Position numbers and translations under genes: made by a program. The notes beneath the pieces are model-generated. The model had not been told where the DNA came from. It saw only the letters and a program-made list of their open reading frames with translations, and ran no database searches. A stretch of DNA of 64,000 bases from positions 372,001 to 436,000 of the forward strand of contig CAVZUJ010000009.1 of assembly GCA_963778525.1 (NCBI GenBank), given 5' to 3'. Of this stretch, positions 16,005-24,581 are shown in pieces (the first letter of the stretch is position 1; each line of letters opens with the position of its first letter). The stretch is from Schlegelella_A sp963778525 (GTDB lineage Bacteria > Pseudomonadota > Gammaproteobacteria > Burkholderiales > Burkholderiaceae_C).

Positions 16005-16700
16005 ATGGACTACGGCCGACCCGATCTCGCCGACCGCCTTGCTGCGGAGTACGTCATCGGCACCTTGCGCGGCGCGGCGCGCCGGCGCTTCGAGAGCCTG
16101 TTGCCGGCCCACGCCTCCCTGCGCGAGGCCACGCGCATCTGGCTCGACCGCTTGATGCCGCTCACCGCCGCGATCGCCCCCGTGCGTCCTTCGGGCGAAG
16201 TCTGGCGGCGCATTTCCGAACGGATCGAAAGCGCTCGCACCGAAGACAAGCCGGCCACGAGCGCGTGGCAGCGCCTGTCCTTCTGGCGTGGCCTGACGGC
16301 GTTCGCCAGCGTTGCCGCCATTGGCCTGGCGGTGCTCCTCGCCAACCCGCACGCGGTGCCGCCGCCTGTCGTCGTCGTTCTGGCCGCGACCAACGCCGCC
16401 GGCGCGGCGCAGGCGGGATCGATCGTCGCCAGTATCAGCGGTGACGGCTCCAGCCTGGTGACGCGACCCGTGCTGCCGGTGTCGGTGCAGGCCGGGCGCG
16501 CGCTCGAGCTCTGGGCCGTGCCCACCTCGGGCGCGCCACGTTCACTCGGCTTGCTGCCGGATGGCAGCGGCACCGTGGCGCTGCGCGCCAAGGTGCTGGC
16601 CGGCGCCGACACGCTCGCGGTCACGCTGGAGCCGGCCGGGGGCTCGCCCACCGGCAAGCCCACCGGCCCGATCGTCTACGCCGGCAAGTTCTCGCTCTGA
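16005..16700 (+). CDS. Anti-sigma factor, RskA family
   Basis: A 231-aa membrane protein that would hold the adjacent ECF factor inactive. The cytoplasmic anti-sigma part (residues 1-95) includes LAAEYVIGTLRGAARRRFE, typical of the class. One transmembrane helix lies near residues 98-118 (GLTAFASVAAIGLAVLLA), and a periplasmic RskA_C domain follows (GRALELWAVPTSGAPRSLGLLP). There is no zinc-binding HxxxCxxC, so release by proteolysis is likelier than redox sensing. The 3' end overlaps the convergent waaF by 25 bp. Confidence 0.9.
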   Translation: MDYGRPDLADRLAAEYVIGTLRGAARRRFESLLPAHASLREATRIWLDRLMPLTAAIAPVRPSGEVWRRISERIESARTEDKPATSAWQRLSFWRGLTAFASVAAIGLAVLLANPHAVPPPVVVVLAATNAAGAAQAGSIVASISGDGSSLVTRPVLPVSVQAGRALELWAVPTSGAPRSLGLLPDGSGTVALRAKVLAGADTLAVTLEPAGGSPTGKPTGPIVYAGKFSL

Positions 16701-17704
16701 GCGCTCGCCGCGTCGCGCAGCGCGGCCTCGACGCGGCCGGGCGCAACGCTCACCAGGCAAAGGGTGTGGCCGAAGCGGCAGGTGCGATCGAAGCAGGGCA
16801 TGCAATCGAGCCCGAGCTCGTCCTTCAGCCAGAGCACGCGCGCGCGATCGTTGAGCGGTGGCGTGTGCAAGGGGCTCGTCGATCCGAAGACGGCGACCTG
16901 CGGCACGCCGAAACCGGCCGCGACATGCATCAGGCCCGAGTCGTTGCTCGCCAGGCCGCGTGCCGCGGCGATCAGGGCCATGGCGTCGAGCAGCGAGGTC
17001 TTGCCGGCGAGCACCTGGCACGCAGCGGGCGCGGCGGCAGCGATCGATTCGCAGAGCTCGGCTTCGCTCTTCGAGCCGAGCAGCGCGACGGTGGCTCCGT
17101 CGGCCGCGTGCAGCGAGCGGGCAAGTGCGGCGTAGTGCTCCGCCGGCCAGCGCTTGGCCGGCCCGTATTCGGCCCCGGGCGCGAAGGCCCAGTAGCTGCC
17201 TGCCGAAAGTTTCGCGGCGGCGAGCGCGGCATCGACGAGCGTCGCATCGAGATGAAGGCGCGGTCGTGCAGCGGGGTCGAAGCCGGGCCCTGCGAGCGCG
17301 CCATAGAAGGCGACCATCGGCGGTCGGCCGGGCGGATTCGGCAAGCGGCGATTGAGCAGCAGCAGCCGACCTTCACCCTGATAGCCGACGCGCAGTGGAA
17401 TTCGCGCCAGCCAGGGCAACAGGGCTGACTTGATCGAATTCGGCAGCACGTAAGCCAGATCGAACCGGCCCCGCAACGAGCGCGCGACGCGCCGGCGCGC
17501 CGCCCAGTCGAGGCGGCCATGCGCGAAAGGCAGCTCGACGACTTCGTGCACCTGGGGCATGGCGCGAAAGGCCGGCGCCACCCAAGGCAGCGCGGCCACG
17601 GTGAGCGACTCGCCGCGCCCGGCCAGCGCTGCCAGCAGCGGCTCGGCCATCACCGCATCGCCGATCCATTGCGGCGCGACGACGAGGGCGTTCGAGCGAC
17701 TCAA
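16676..17704 (-). CDS. waaF: Lipopolysaccharide heptosyltransferase II (GT9 family)
   Basis: GT-B glycosyltransferase of 342 aa that adds the second heptose to the LPS inner core from ADP-heptose. The N-terminal motif APQWIGDAVMAEPLL and the C-terminal SNDSGLMHVAAGFGVPQVAVFGSTSP are diagnostic of the GT9 class. The start is taken as TTG at 17704, whose TTGA overlaps the stop of the zinc-finger gene; no ATG or GTG fits before the first beta strand. The C-terminal CMPCFDRTCRFGH Cys cluster is typical of WaaF. Confidence 0.88.
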   Translation of the reverse strand: MSRSNALVVAPQWIGDAVMAEPLLAALAGRGESLTVAALPWVAPAFRAMPQVHEVVELPFAHGRLDWAARRRVARSLRGRFDLAYVLPNSIKSALLPWLARIPLRVGYQGEGRLLLLNRRLPNPPGRPPMVAFYGALAGPGFDPAARPRLHLDATLVDAALAAAKLSAGSYWAFAPGAEYGPAKRWPAEHYAALARSLHAADGATVALLGSKSEAELCESIAAAAPAACQVLAGKTSLLDAMALIAAARGLASNDSGLMHVAAGFGVPQVAVFGSTSPLHTPPLNDRARVLWLKDELGLDCMPCFDRTCRFGHTLCLVSVAPGRVEAALRDAASAQSENLPA

Positions 17705-17916
17705 TGCGCGCGGATCGTCTCGCCCGCCTTCAGCCGGTATTCGGTGCCGCAGTACGGGCACTTGCCCGAGCCGGTCGACGCCACGTCGATGAAGACGCGC
17801 GGGTGGTTGCTCCACAGAGCCATCTTCGGGTTCGGGCAGAACACCACGCCCGGCCCTTCCAGCTCGGCCGCGCCCAGCTCGACGACGGCGCTTTTTCTCG
17901 GATCGGGAGTGGCCAT
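17701..17916 (-). CDS. Small CHCC zinc-finger protein
   Basis: A 71-aa protein with a C..H..CxxC site (VVFCPNPKMALWSNHPRVFI, then GKCPYCGTEY), the zf-CHCC domain also found in the mitochondrial complex I subunit NDUFS6 and in small beta-proteobacterial proteins. The start at 17916 follows the ilvE stop by five bases; an in-frame ATG at 17940 would overlap ilvE. It is sandwiched between ilvE and waaF in one leftward unit. Its function in bacteria is not established. Confidence 0.85.
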   Translation of the reverse strand: MATPDPRKSAVVELGAAELEGPGVVFCPNPKMALWSNHPRVFIDVASTGSGKCPYCGTEYRLKAGETIRAH

Positions 17917-17921
17917 CGCGC

Positions 17922-18845
17922 TCAGACCTTGGTCAGCCATTCGGCGTACTTGGGATTGCGGCCGTTGACGATGTCGAAGAAGGCGCTCTGGATCTTCTCC
18001 GTGATCGGCCCGCGCGAGCCCTGGCCGAGCGCGATGCGATCGAGCTCGCGGATCGGCGTCACCTCGGCCGCGGTGCCGGTGAAGAAGGCTTCATCGCAGA
18101 TGTAGACCTCGTCGCGCGTGATCCGCTTTTCGACGAGCTTCAGGCCGAGGTCTTCGCAGATCGCCAGGATCGTGTTGCGGGTGATGCCGTCGAGCGCGCC
18201 GGCCGAGAGATCGGGGGTGTAGACGACGCCCTTCTTGATCATGAAGAGGTTCTCGCCCGCACCTTCGCTGACGAAGCCGCTGGCATCGAGCAGCAGCGCT
18301 TCGTCGTAGCCGTCTTCCGTCGCCTCCATGTTGGCGAGGATGGAGTTGGTGTAGTTCGAAACCGCCTTGGCCTGCGTCATGGTGATGTTGACGTGGTGCC
18401 GCGTGAAGCTCGAGGTCTTGACGCGGATGCCGCGCCTGAGCCCCTCTTCGCCCAGGTACGCGCCCCAGGGCCAGGCCGCGACCATCAGGTGGATGGTGTT
18501 GCCCTTGGGCGAGACGCCGAGCTTTTCGGAGCCGATCCAGGTCAGCGGCCGCAGGTAGCAGGACTCGAGCTTGTTTTCGCGCACGACGCTGCGTTGCGCC
18601 TCGACGACCGTCTCGAACGAGTAGGGGATCGTCATGCGCAGGATCTTGGCGCTGTTGAAGAGCCGCTGCGTGTGCTCGTAGAGGCGAAAGATCGCCGTGC
18701 CGTTGACGGTGTTGTACGCCCGCACGCCTTCGAAGGCGCCACAGCCGTAGTGCAGGGTGTGCGTGAGGACGTGGATCTTCGCGTCGCGCCACTCGACGAG
18801 CTTGCCATCCATCCAGATCTTTCCGTCGCGATCGGCCATCGACAT
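17922..18845 (-). CDS. ilvE: Branched-chain amino acid aminotransferase
   Basis: Fold-type IV PLP enzyme of 307 aa performing the last step of valine, leucine and isoleucine synthesis. The opening GKIWMDGKLVEWRDAKIHVL, the segment LHYGCGAFEGVRAY and the PLP Lys at residue 160 (TMTQAKAVSNYTNS) match IlvE throughout. GFVSEGAGENLFM is the phosphate-binding region. GGAG lies eight bases before the ATG at 18845. It is the first gene of the ilvE, zinc-finger, waaF unit. Confidence 0.95.
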   Translation of the reverse strand: MSMADRDGKIWMDGKLVEWRDAKIHVLTHTLHYGCGAFEGVRAYNTVNGTAIFRLYEHTQRLFNSAKILRMTIPYSFETVVEAQRSVVRENKLESCYLRPLTWIGSEKLGVSPKGNTIHLMVAAWPWGAYLGEEGLRRGIRVKTSSFTRHHVNITMTQAKAVSNYTNSILANMEATEDGYDEALLLDASGFVSEGAGENLFMIKKGVVYTPDLSAGALDGITRNTILAICEDLGLKLVEKRITRDEVYICDEAFFTGTAAEVTPIRELDRIALGQGSRGPITEKIQSAFFDIVNGRNPKYAEWLTKV

Positions 18846-18917
18846 GAAGCGCTCCAGCGTGTCTTCCGGGGCGTCGATTCTAGGGCGGCAGCTCGAACCC
18901 GAGGCGACGCCGGGCCT

Positions 18918-19292
18918 CTAGGCAGCCCGCTCGAGTTGCCACGTCGTGAGGCGGCCGCGCTCGAAGTGCAGGCGAACGCTGTCGCCGCCTTCGTCGGCCC
19001 AGACCCAGTCGTCTTCGGTGCCCTCGACCTTGCGCCCGAGGCTGCGCGTGAGGGTGACGATCTGCAGCATCGTCAGACCCGGGCGCAGGCCCGACTGGAA
19101 CATCACCGCGCTCGGCACCCGGGCCAGCGGGTTCTGCGCCGCGATGCGGGTGGCCCGCACCGTGCGATTGAACTGCAGCATCAGCCAGAAGGCGATGGCG
19201 CTGATCGCGAAGACGATGCCGCGCGCTCCGAAGAGCTGCCACGCCACCAGGGTCAAGGCGGCGGCAAGGGCCCAGCCGACGATCGGATTCAT
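18918..19292 (-). CDS. Small membrane protein of unknown function
   Basis: A 124-aa protein with two N-terminal hydrophobic helices (about residues 4-21 and 23-41), then a soluble part of basic and acidic residues ending RLTTWQLERAA. The ATG at 19292 has GGGAGG at good spacing, which decides the start over the in-frame ATG at 19364 inside the radA end. I do not recognise a named family. It lies just downstream of radA on the same strand. Confidence 0.7.
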   Translation of the reverse strand: MNPIVGWALAAALTLVAWQLFGARGIVFAISAIAFWLMLQFNRTVRATRIAAQNPLARVPSAVMFQSGLRPGLTMLQIVTLTRSLGRKVEGTEDDWVWADEGGDSVRLHFERGRLTTWQLERAA

Positions 19293-19314
19293 GGCTGCCT
19301 CCCGAGTTCGCACA

Positions 19315-20694
19315 TCACAGACTTCGCACCCGCTCGATCGCTTCTTCGATGCGATCGACGGCATGGATCGTCAAGCCTTCGAAGCCCTTGGCAGCAGTGC
19401 CCTTGGGCGCATTCGCCTTCGGCACGATGGCCACCGAAAAGCCGAGCTTGGCCGCCTCGCGCAGGCGCTCCTGGCCGCGCGGCGCCGGCCGCACTTCGCC
19501 GGCAAGCCCCACTTCGCCGAAGGCGATGAAGCCGCGCGGCAGCGGCTTGCCGCGCAGGCTCGACTGGATCGCCAGCATCACCGCCAGATCGGCCGCCGGC
19601 TCGCTGATGCGCACGCCGCCGACGGCATTGACGAACACGTCCTGGTCGAGCGCGGCGATGCCGGCGTGGCGATGCAGCACCGCCAGCATCATGGCCAGGC
19701 GGTCGCGGTCGAGGCCGACCGAGAGCCGCCGCGGGCTCGGGCCGCCGGAGTCGACGAGCGCCTGCACCTCCACCAGCAGCGGGCGCGTGCCTTCGAGCGT
19801 GACGAGGACGCAGGAGCCGGCGACCGGATCGCCGTGCGTCGAAAGGAAGATCGCGCTCGGGTTGGCCACGCCCTTGAGGCCTTTTTCGGTCATCGCGAAG
19901 ACGCCGATCTCGTTGACCGCGCCGAAGCGGTTCTTGATCGCGCGCACGAGGCGAAAGCTGGAGTGCGTGTCGCCTTCGAAATAGAGCACGGTGTCGACGA
20001 TGTGCTCCATCACGCGCGGCCCGGCCAGCGCGCCGTCCTTGGTGACGTGGCCGACCAGGATGATGGTGACGCCGCTGGCCTTGGCCAGGCGCGTCAGCTG
20101 CGCCGCGCACTCGCGCACCTGCGCCACCGAGCCGGGCGCCGAGGTGAGCGCGTCGCTGTAGACGGTCTGGATCGAATCGACGACGCAGACCGCCGGTCGC
20201 TCGTGCTCGATCGTGGCCATGATCTTCTCGAGCTGGATCTCGGCCATCACCCGCACCGCGCTGCCGCCGAGGCCGAGGCGGCGCGAGCGCAGCGCCACTT
20301 GCGCGCCGCTCTCCTCGCCGGTGACGTAGAGCACCTTGGTCACGCGCGAGAGCGAATCGAGCGCCTGCAGCAGCAAGGTCGACTTGCCGATGCCCGGGTC
20401 GCCGCCGATCAGCACGACGCCGCCGGCGACGATGCCGCCACCGAGGGCCCGGTCGAGCTCGTCGATGCCGGTGGGCTGGCGCTCGGCGTCGGCGGCCTCG
20501 ATCTCGGAAAGCGTGGCCACCGACTCGGCCGGCATGAGGCCGCGCGAGGCGGTCGAGAAGCGGTTCTTCGAGCTGCCTTCGGCGACCGATTCGACGAGCG
20601 TGTTCCAGGCCTCGCAATGCGGACACTTGCCCTGCCAGCGCGGGCTCGTGCCGCCGCACTCGGTGCAGGTGTAGATCGACTTCTCTTTCGCCAT
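19315..20694 (-). CDS. radA: DNA repair protein RadA (Sms)
   Basis: A 459-aa hexameric branch-migration helicase acting in recombination. The N-terminal C4 zinc finger has cysteines at 10, 13, 24 and 27. Walker A GGDPGIGKST lies near 97-106. The RadA-specific KNRFG motif (IKNRFGAVNEIGVF) and the Lon-protease-like C-terminal domain (RRLSVGLDRDRLAMMLAVL to the end) are present. Length and order match the family. The long frame continuing upstream of the ATG is a shadow of the carotenoid oxygenase gene. Confidence 0.96.
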   Translation of the reverse strand: MAKEKSIYTCTECGGTSPRWQGKCPHCEAWNTLVESVAEGSSKNRFSTASRGLMPAESVATLSEIEAADAERQPTGIDELDRALGGGIVAGGVVLIGGDPGIGKSTLLLQALDSLSRVTKVLYVTGEESGAQVALRSRRLGLGGSAVRVMAEIQLEKIMATIEHERPAVCVVDSIQTVYSDALTSAPGSVAQVRECAAQLTRLAKASGVTIILVGHVTKDGALAGPRVMEHIVDTVLYFEGDTHSSFRLVRAIKNRFGAVNEIGVFAMTEKGLKGVANPSAIFLSTHGDPVAGSCVLVTLEGTRPLLVEVQALVDSGGPSPRRLSVGLDRDRLAMMLAVLHRHAGIAALDQDVFVNAVGGVRISEPAADLAVMLAIQSSLRGKPLPRGFIAFGEVGLAGEVRPAPRGQERLREAAKLGFSVAIVPKANAPKGTAAKGFEGLTIHAVDRIEEAIERVRSL

Positions 20695-20723
20695 GCGCCG
20701 ATTGTCGGCGCATGGCGCGCCCC

Positions 20724-22280
20724 TCAGGCCGGCGTGAAGTTGCCGTGGAAACCGAGCGGCAGCCAGTACGGCAAGGTCGCCTGCGCGATCGGCCCGTCGC
20801 CGACGCGGCTCGCCTCGAGGACGTTCACCGTCGTCAGCTTGCGCCTGGCGTCGAAGGTCGTGCCGACCAGCCAGGCATCGAGCTCGCTCGTGCCGCGCGG
20901 CTTCGGCACGACGATGTGCTCTTCCACCACCGCGCGCTCGCCGTAATCGAAGCGGTCGACGCGGCCGGTCTGCAGGTCGCGCAGCTGCACGCCGTGGAAC
21001 AGCGCGCCCTGGCGCGCCCCGTAGTCCTTCCACGTCGCCGCGCTCGCGACGTAGCGCGCCGACATGCCGATGCGGCGCGGATCGATGCGCGGAAATTCCA
21101 CCGTGCCGGGCAGCGCCTCGACGCTCGCGCGCCCGGTCTTCATGTCGAGCACCGCCGATTGCATCTGCGAGCCCGCCGAGCCCACGACGTGACCGGCGAC
21201 GAGCGCAACCGCGCCGTGGATCAGGAACTCGTCGTCGCGCGCGCCGACGTAGGTGAGGGCGATCGAGCCGTCGGCGCGTTCGTAGGCGTTGCCGACATGG
21301 AAAACGAACTGCGTCGGCAACTCGAAGACGCGGCGCTGGCCGATGTCGTCCTTCTTCATGACCAGGACGCGCAGCGGCTCGCCGCGCTGGAAGTCGAACG
21401 CCTGCTCCGGCGTCGCGCCCTTGGCAACGGCGGCGTAGTTCATCTTCACCGGCGGCAGGGGCAGCACGATGTACTGCGGCGTGACCGCCACATCGTGCGC
21501 CATGCCGTTCGGATACGGCGATTCGCCGATCTGCACGCTCGCCAGCTTGCCGGCCGCGTCGACATGCCAGACGACGACCTTGTCGCCGAAGGTGCCGATG
21601 TTCCAGAGGTTGCCGGCGGCGTCGAGCTTCGGATGCGCTGAAAAGGGCACCTGCTCGTAGCCCTCCTTCCAGGTCACCGCGCCGGTCGTGGAGAGGTCTT
21701 TCGGATCGAGCGCAAAGGCCGAGCCGCCTTCCCACATCGCCAGCACGCGGCCGGCGTGCTCGATGGCGTTGGTGTTGGCGACATTGAGCGAATCGGGTCC
21801 CTGGATCGGCGCTTCGCTCTGGATGCCGGTGCCGAAGGCGCTGTAGAGAAAGCGCCCGGCTTCGCGCTCGGCTGCGAGCTTGGGCGTGCGCACCAGGCGG
21901 CCGACATGGGAGACGCCGCGGCCGGAGAACGTGAACTGCTGGACCATGCCGTCGCCGTCGAACCAGTGCCGGTAGCGCTGGCCGTGGCGCTCGAAGAGGG
22001 CCGGCCCGTTGCGATAGAAGCGGCCGCGCAAGCCGGCAGGCCACCGGCCGGAGAGGGCGAGTGCTTCGCAGCGCAGGTCGGTGCGGGCCGGCTCGCTGTC
22101 GTCGATGCCCTTGAAGGGCGCGAGCCAGGGCATGTCGGCCACCGCGGCATCGAATGCCGCGCCTTCGCCGGCGCCCGAGGTGTCCGTGATCCCGGCGGCC
22201 AGTGCAGGCAGCGCCGCGACGGCGCCGAGCGCAGCGAGCGTACGGGCGGCATCGCGGCGGTTCATCGAAAGCTTGTTCAT
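20724..22280 (-). CDS. Carotenoid oxygenase family protein with Tat signal
   Basis: A 518-aa non-haem iron dioxygenase (RPE65/CCO seven-bladed propeller) that cleaves carotenoids or related alkenes such as lignin stilbenes. Family signs include LRGRFYRNGPALFERHGQRY and HWFDGDGMVQQF near the N-terminus, and His-bearing strands FSAHPKLD, VFHVGNAYE and the terminal GFHGNFTP. A twin-arginine leader (MNRRDAARTLAALGA) suggests export after folding. AAGGAG lies six bases before the ATG at 22280. A DUF2141 gene precedes it by 22 bp in the same operon. Confidence 0.9.
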   Translation of the reverse strand: MNKLSMNRRDAARTLAALGAVAALPALAAGITDTSGAGEGAAFDAAVADMPWLAPFKGIDDSEPARTDLRCEALALSGRWPAGLRGRFYRNGPALFERHGQRYRHWFDGDGMVQQFTFSGRGVSHVGRLVRTPKLAAEREAGRFLYSAFGTGIQSEAPIQGPDSLNVANTNAIEHAGRVLAMWEGGSAFALDPKDLSTTGAVTWKEGYEQVPFSAHPKLDAAGNLWNIGTFGDKVVVWHVDAAGKLASVQIGESPYPNGMAHDVAVTPQYIVLPLPPVKMNYAAVAKGATPEQAFDFQRGEPLRVLVMKKDDIGQRRVFELPTQFVFHVGNAYERADGSIALTYVGARDDEFLIHGAVALVAGHVVGSAGSQMQSAVLDMKTGRASVEALPGTVEFPRIDPRRIGMSARYVASAATWKDYGARQGALFHGVQLRDLQTGRVDRFDYGERAVVEEHIVVPKPRGTSELDAWLVGTTFDARRKLTTVNVLEASRVGDGPIAQATLPYWLPLGFHGNFTPA

Positions 22281-22302
22281 GGCGTGCTCCTTGGATCGCG
22301 GC

Positions 22303-22746
22303 TTACTTGGACAGCTTGACGACGATGGTCGCGCCGTCGAGCGGCACGGCTGTCGCGTCCCAGGTCGGCGCCGACATCGCCGCCGGCTTGCCGGACGCGC
22401 CCCAGGGCTCGGTCGGAATGCCCATGACGTTGCTGTCGAGCTTGCCGTTGCCGTTCAGGTCCTGGTAGAGCGTCAGGGCGAGCCGGTCGCCGGCGACGCC
22501 GCAGAGCGGAAACGTCATCGTCGTTTCGGCGCCAGTCTTCATCTGCGTGGCTGCGACCGGCGTCTTGCTGAAGGTCGCCGCATCGGCATAGGCCGCGACC
22601 ATGAGCGTTCCCTGCCCGGGCCGGACGTTCTGGACCTCGACGTTGACGCACGCCGCGGCGGCCCGGGCCGGCAGGCTCGACATGGCGAGTGCCGACAGCA
22701 CCGCGGCGATGCTGACGGTGGCGACGAAAGAGAGCTTGTGTTTCAT
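22303..22746 (-). CDS. DUF2141 domain-containing secreted protein
   Basis: A 147-aa exported protein with a signal peptide (residues 1 to about 30, ending ARAAAA). The DUF2141 core includes LTLYQDLNGNGKLDSNVMGI and PTEPWGASG, characteristic of the family; the function is unknown. The start at 22746 is preceded by GAGG. It is the first gene of a two-gene unit with the carotenoid oxygenase, so both likely act in the periplasm on the same class of compound. Confidence 0.88.
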   Translation of the reverse strand: MKHKLSFVATVSIAAVLSALAMSSLPARAAAACVNVEVQNVRPGQGTLMVAAYADAATFSKTPVAATQMKTGAETTMTFPLCGVAGDRLALTLYQDLNGNGKLDSNVMGIPTEPWGASGKPAAMSAPTWDATAVPLDGATIVVKLSK

Positions 22747-22877
22747 GGCGGCCTCGCTGAGTAACGATGGCGCCACTCTAGGTATCGCCCTGGCCGCCGG
22801 CCATGCCGATGCGACGAAACGACCTTCGGCGGCGCGAATCGTCGGCAACGGCGCGCCAAGCGGAGCCGCTGCGAGAC

Positions 22878-23282
22878 TCAGCCGGAGACTTTGGCCCGCC
22901 CGGCCTTGACCTCGGCGCGGATGCTCTTGCCCTCGAGCCTGCGCCGGCGCGAGGCGCGCGTCGGCCGGGTCGGTTTCCTCTCGGGCAGCACCTCGGCGGC
23001 GCGCGCCACCAGGGCGTTGAGGCGATCGATCGCGTCGCGCCGGTTCAGCTCCTGGCTGCGATGCCGCTGGGCCTTGATGACGACGACACCTTCGTCGGTG
23101 ATGCGCTGATCGGCGCGGCCGAGCAGGCGCGCCTTGACGGCGTCGGGCAACGACGACGCGACGACATCGAAGCGCAGGTGCACGGCGCTCGACACCTTGT
23201 TGACGTTCTGGCCGCCAGCGCCCTGCGCCCGCACGGCGGTGATCTCGACCTGCGACTCGTCGACAACCGGCGGCGCGCTCAC
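22878..23282 (-). CDS. arfB: Peptidyl-tRNA hydrolase ArfB (YaeJ), class I release factor-like
   Basis: A 134-aa ribosome-rescue factor that hydrolyses peptidyl-tRNA on stalled ribosomes without a stop codon. The catalytic GGQ is at residues 23-25 (AQGAGGQNVNKVSSAVHLRF). The C-terminal tail is rich in Arg/Lys (RPTRASRRRRLEGKSIRAEV) and would enter the empty mRNA channel. Length and motif order match ArfB, not full release factors. It stands between the DUF2141 gene and alanine racemase, all leftward. Confidence 0.93.
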   Translation of the reverse strand: MSAPPVVDESQVEITAVRAQGAGGQNVNKVSSAVHLRFDVVASSLPDAVKARLLGRADQRITDEGVVVIKAQRHRSQELNRRDAIDRLNALVARAAEVLPERKPTRPTRASRRRRLEGKSIRAEVKAGRAKVSG

Positions 23283-23331
23283 GGCGACGGGCCAGCGCCC
23301 AGGGCGCTGTCAGGCTGCAGCGCTCGCAGCG

Positions 23332-24453
23332 TCATCCGCCGACGACACGAACGGCGACGCGCGGCGCGCGCCCGCACATCAGCTCGTAGCCGACGGTGCC
23401 GGCGGCCTGCGCGATCTCGTCGATAGCGAGCACGCTGCCGTTGCCGGCGCGGCCCCAGAGGATCGCTTCGCTGCCGACGCGCGCTCCGGGCACGGCGGTC
23501 AGGTCGACCGTGACCATGTCCATCGACACGCGTCCGACCGTTCGCGTGCGCACGCCGTCGACGAGCACCGGCGTGCCGAAGGCGTTGCCACCGGGCGCGA
23601 CGCGCGGGTAGCCGTCGGCATAGCCGCAGGCGACGACGCCGATGCGCATCGCCTGGGCGGCGGTGTAGCTCGAGCCGTAGCCCACCGTCGCCCCGGCGGC
23701 CAGCGCCTGCACGGCAATGAGCTCGCTGCGCAGCGTCATCGCCGGTGCGAGCTGCCAGTCGTCGGCACGATGCAGCGGATGGTCGGGCGACGAGCCGTAG
23801 AGCATGATCCCCGGTCGCACCCAGTCGCCGCTCTCCGCCGCGAGCGTGGTGCCGAAGCGCAAGGTCGCGGCGCTGTTGCAGATCGAGCGCTCGCCGGGCA
23901 GCTCCGCCGTCGCAACGCCGAACGCAGCCAGCGCGCCGTCGATGGCGGCGGCATCGGCGGCGTCGGCGTCGGCGAGGTGCGTCATCAGCGTGATCGACTC
24001 GACCTGCGCCAGCGCCTCGAGCCGCAACCAGGCCGCGCGATAGGCATCGACGGCGAAGCCGAGACGGTTCATGCCGCTGTTGAGCTTCAGGAAGACATGG
24101 TGCGGTTGCTGTGTCTTGTGGGCCGCGAGCCAGTCGATCTGCTCGCTGCGATGGATGGTGTGCCAGAGGTGCAGGCGCGAGCACACGTCGAGATCGCGCG
24201 GCTCGAAACAGCCTTCGAGAAGGAGGATGGGGCCGCGCCAGCCGAGGCTGCGAACGAGTTCCGCTTCGGCCAGATCGAGCAGGGCAAAACCGTCGGCGCC
24301 CTTCAGCGCCGGGTAGACGTTGCCGATACCGTGCCCGTAGGCATTGGCCTTGACCACGGCCCAGACCTTGGCGCCGCCGGCGGCTCGGCGAGCGGTGGCC
24401 AGGTTGGCCACGAGAGCGTCGAGATGAACGAGCGCTTCGATCGGCCGCGGCAT
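23332..24453 (-). CDS. alr: Alanine racemase
   Basis: Fold-type III PLP enzyme of 373 aa converting L-alanine to D-alanine for peptidoglycan. The PLP Lys is K35 in VVKANAYGHG. The second catalytic base Tyr is in VGYGSSYTAAQ. The C-terminal beta domain carries SMDMVTVDL and YELMCGRAPRV. The start at 24453 (MPRPIEALVHLDAL) matches the family N-terminus; in-frame ATGs at 24474 and 24504 would add residues without a clear ribosome site. Divergent from lplT across 128 bp. Confidence 0.94.
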   Translation of the reverse strand: MPRPIEALVHLDALVANLATARRAAGGAKVWAVVKANAYGHGIGNVYPALKGADGFALLDLAEAELVRSLGWRGPILLLEGCFEPRDLDVCSRLHLWHTIHRSEQIDWLAAHKTQQPHHVFLKLNSGMNRLGFAVDAYRAAWLRLEALAQVESITLMTHLADADAADAAAIDGALAAFGVATAELPGERSICNSAATLRFGTTLAAESGDWVRPGIMLYGSSPDHPLHRADDWQLAPAMTLRSELIAVQALAAGATVGYGSSYTAAQAMRIGVVACGYADGYPRVAPGGNAFGTPVLVDGVRTRTVGRVSMDMVTVDLTAVPGARVGSEAILWGRAGNGSVLAIDEIAQAAGTVGYELMCGRAPRVAVRVVGG

Positions 24454-24581
24454 GCGCGAATTCTGCCAGCCCATGAGCGGTGCACCGCGCCAGTGCCCGG
24501 CCACCGAAAACGCGCGTGCTATAAACCCCGGCCCCAGGAGACAGGAGGCGGATACAAACCGCCCAGCGCCGCAATGAAGCG

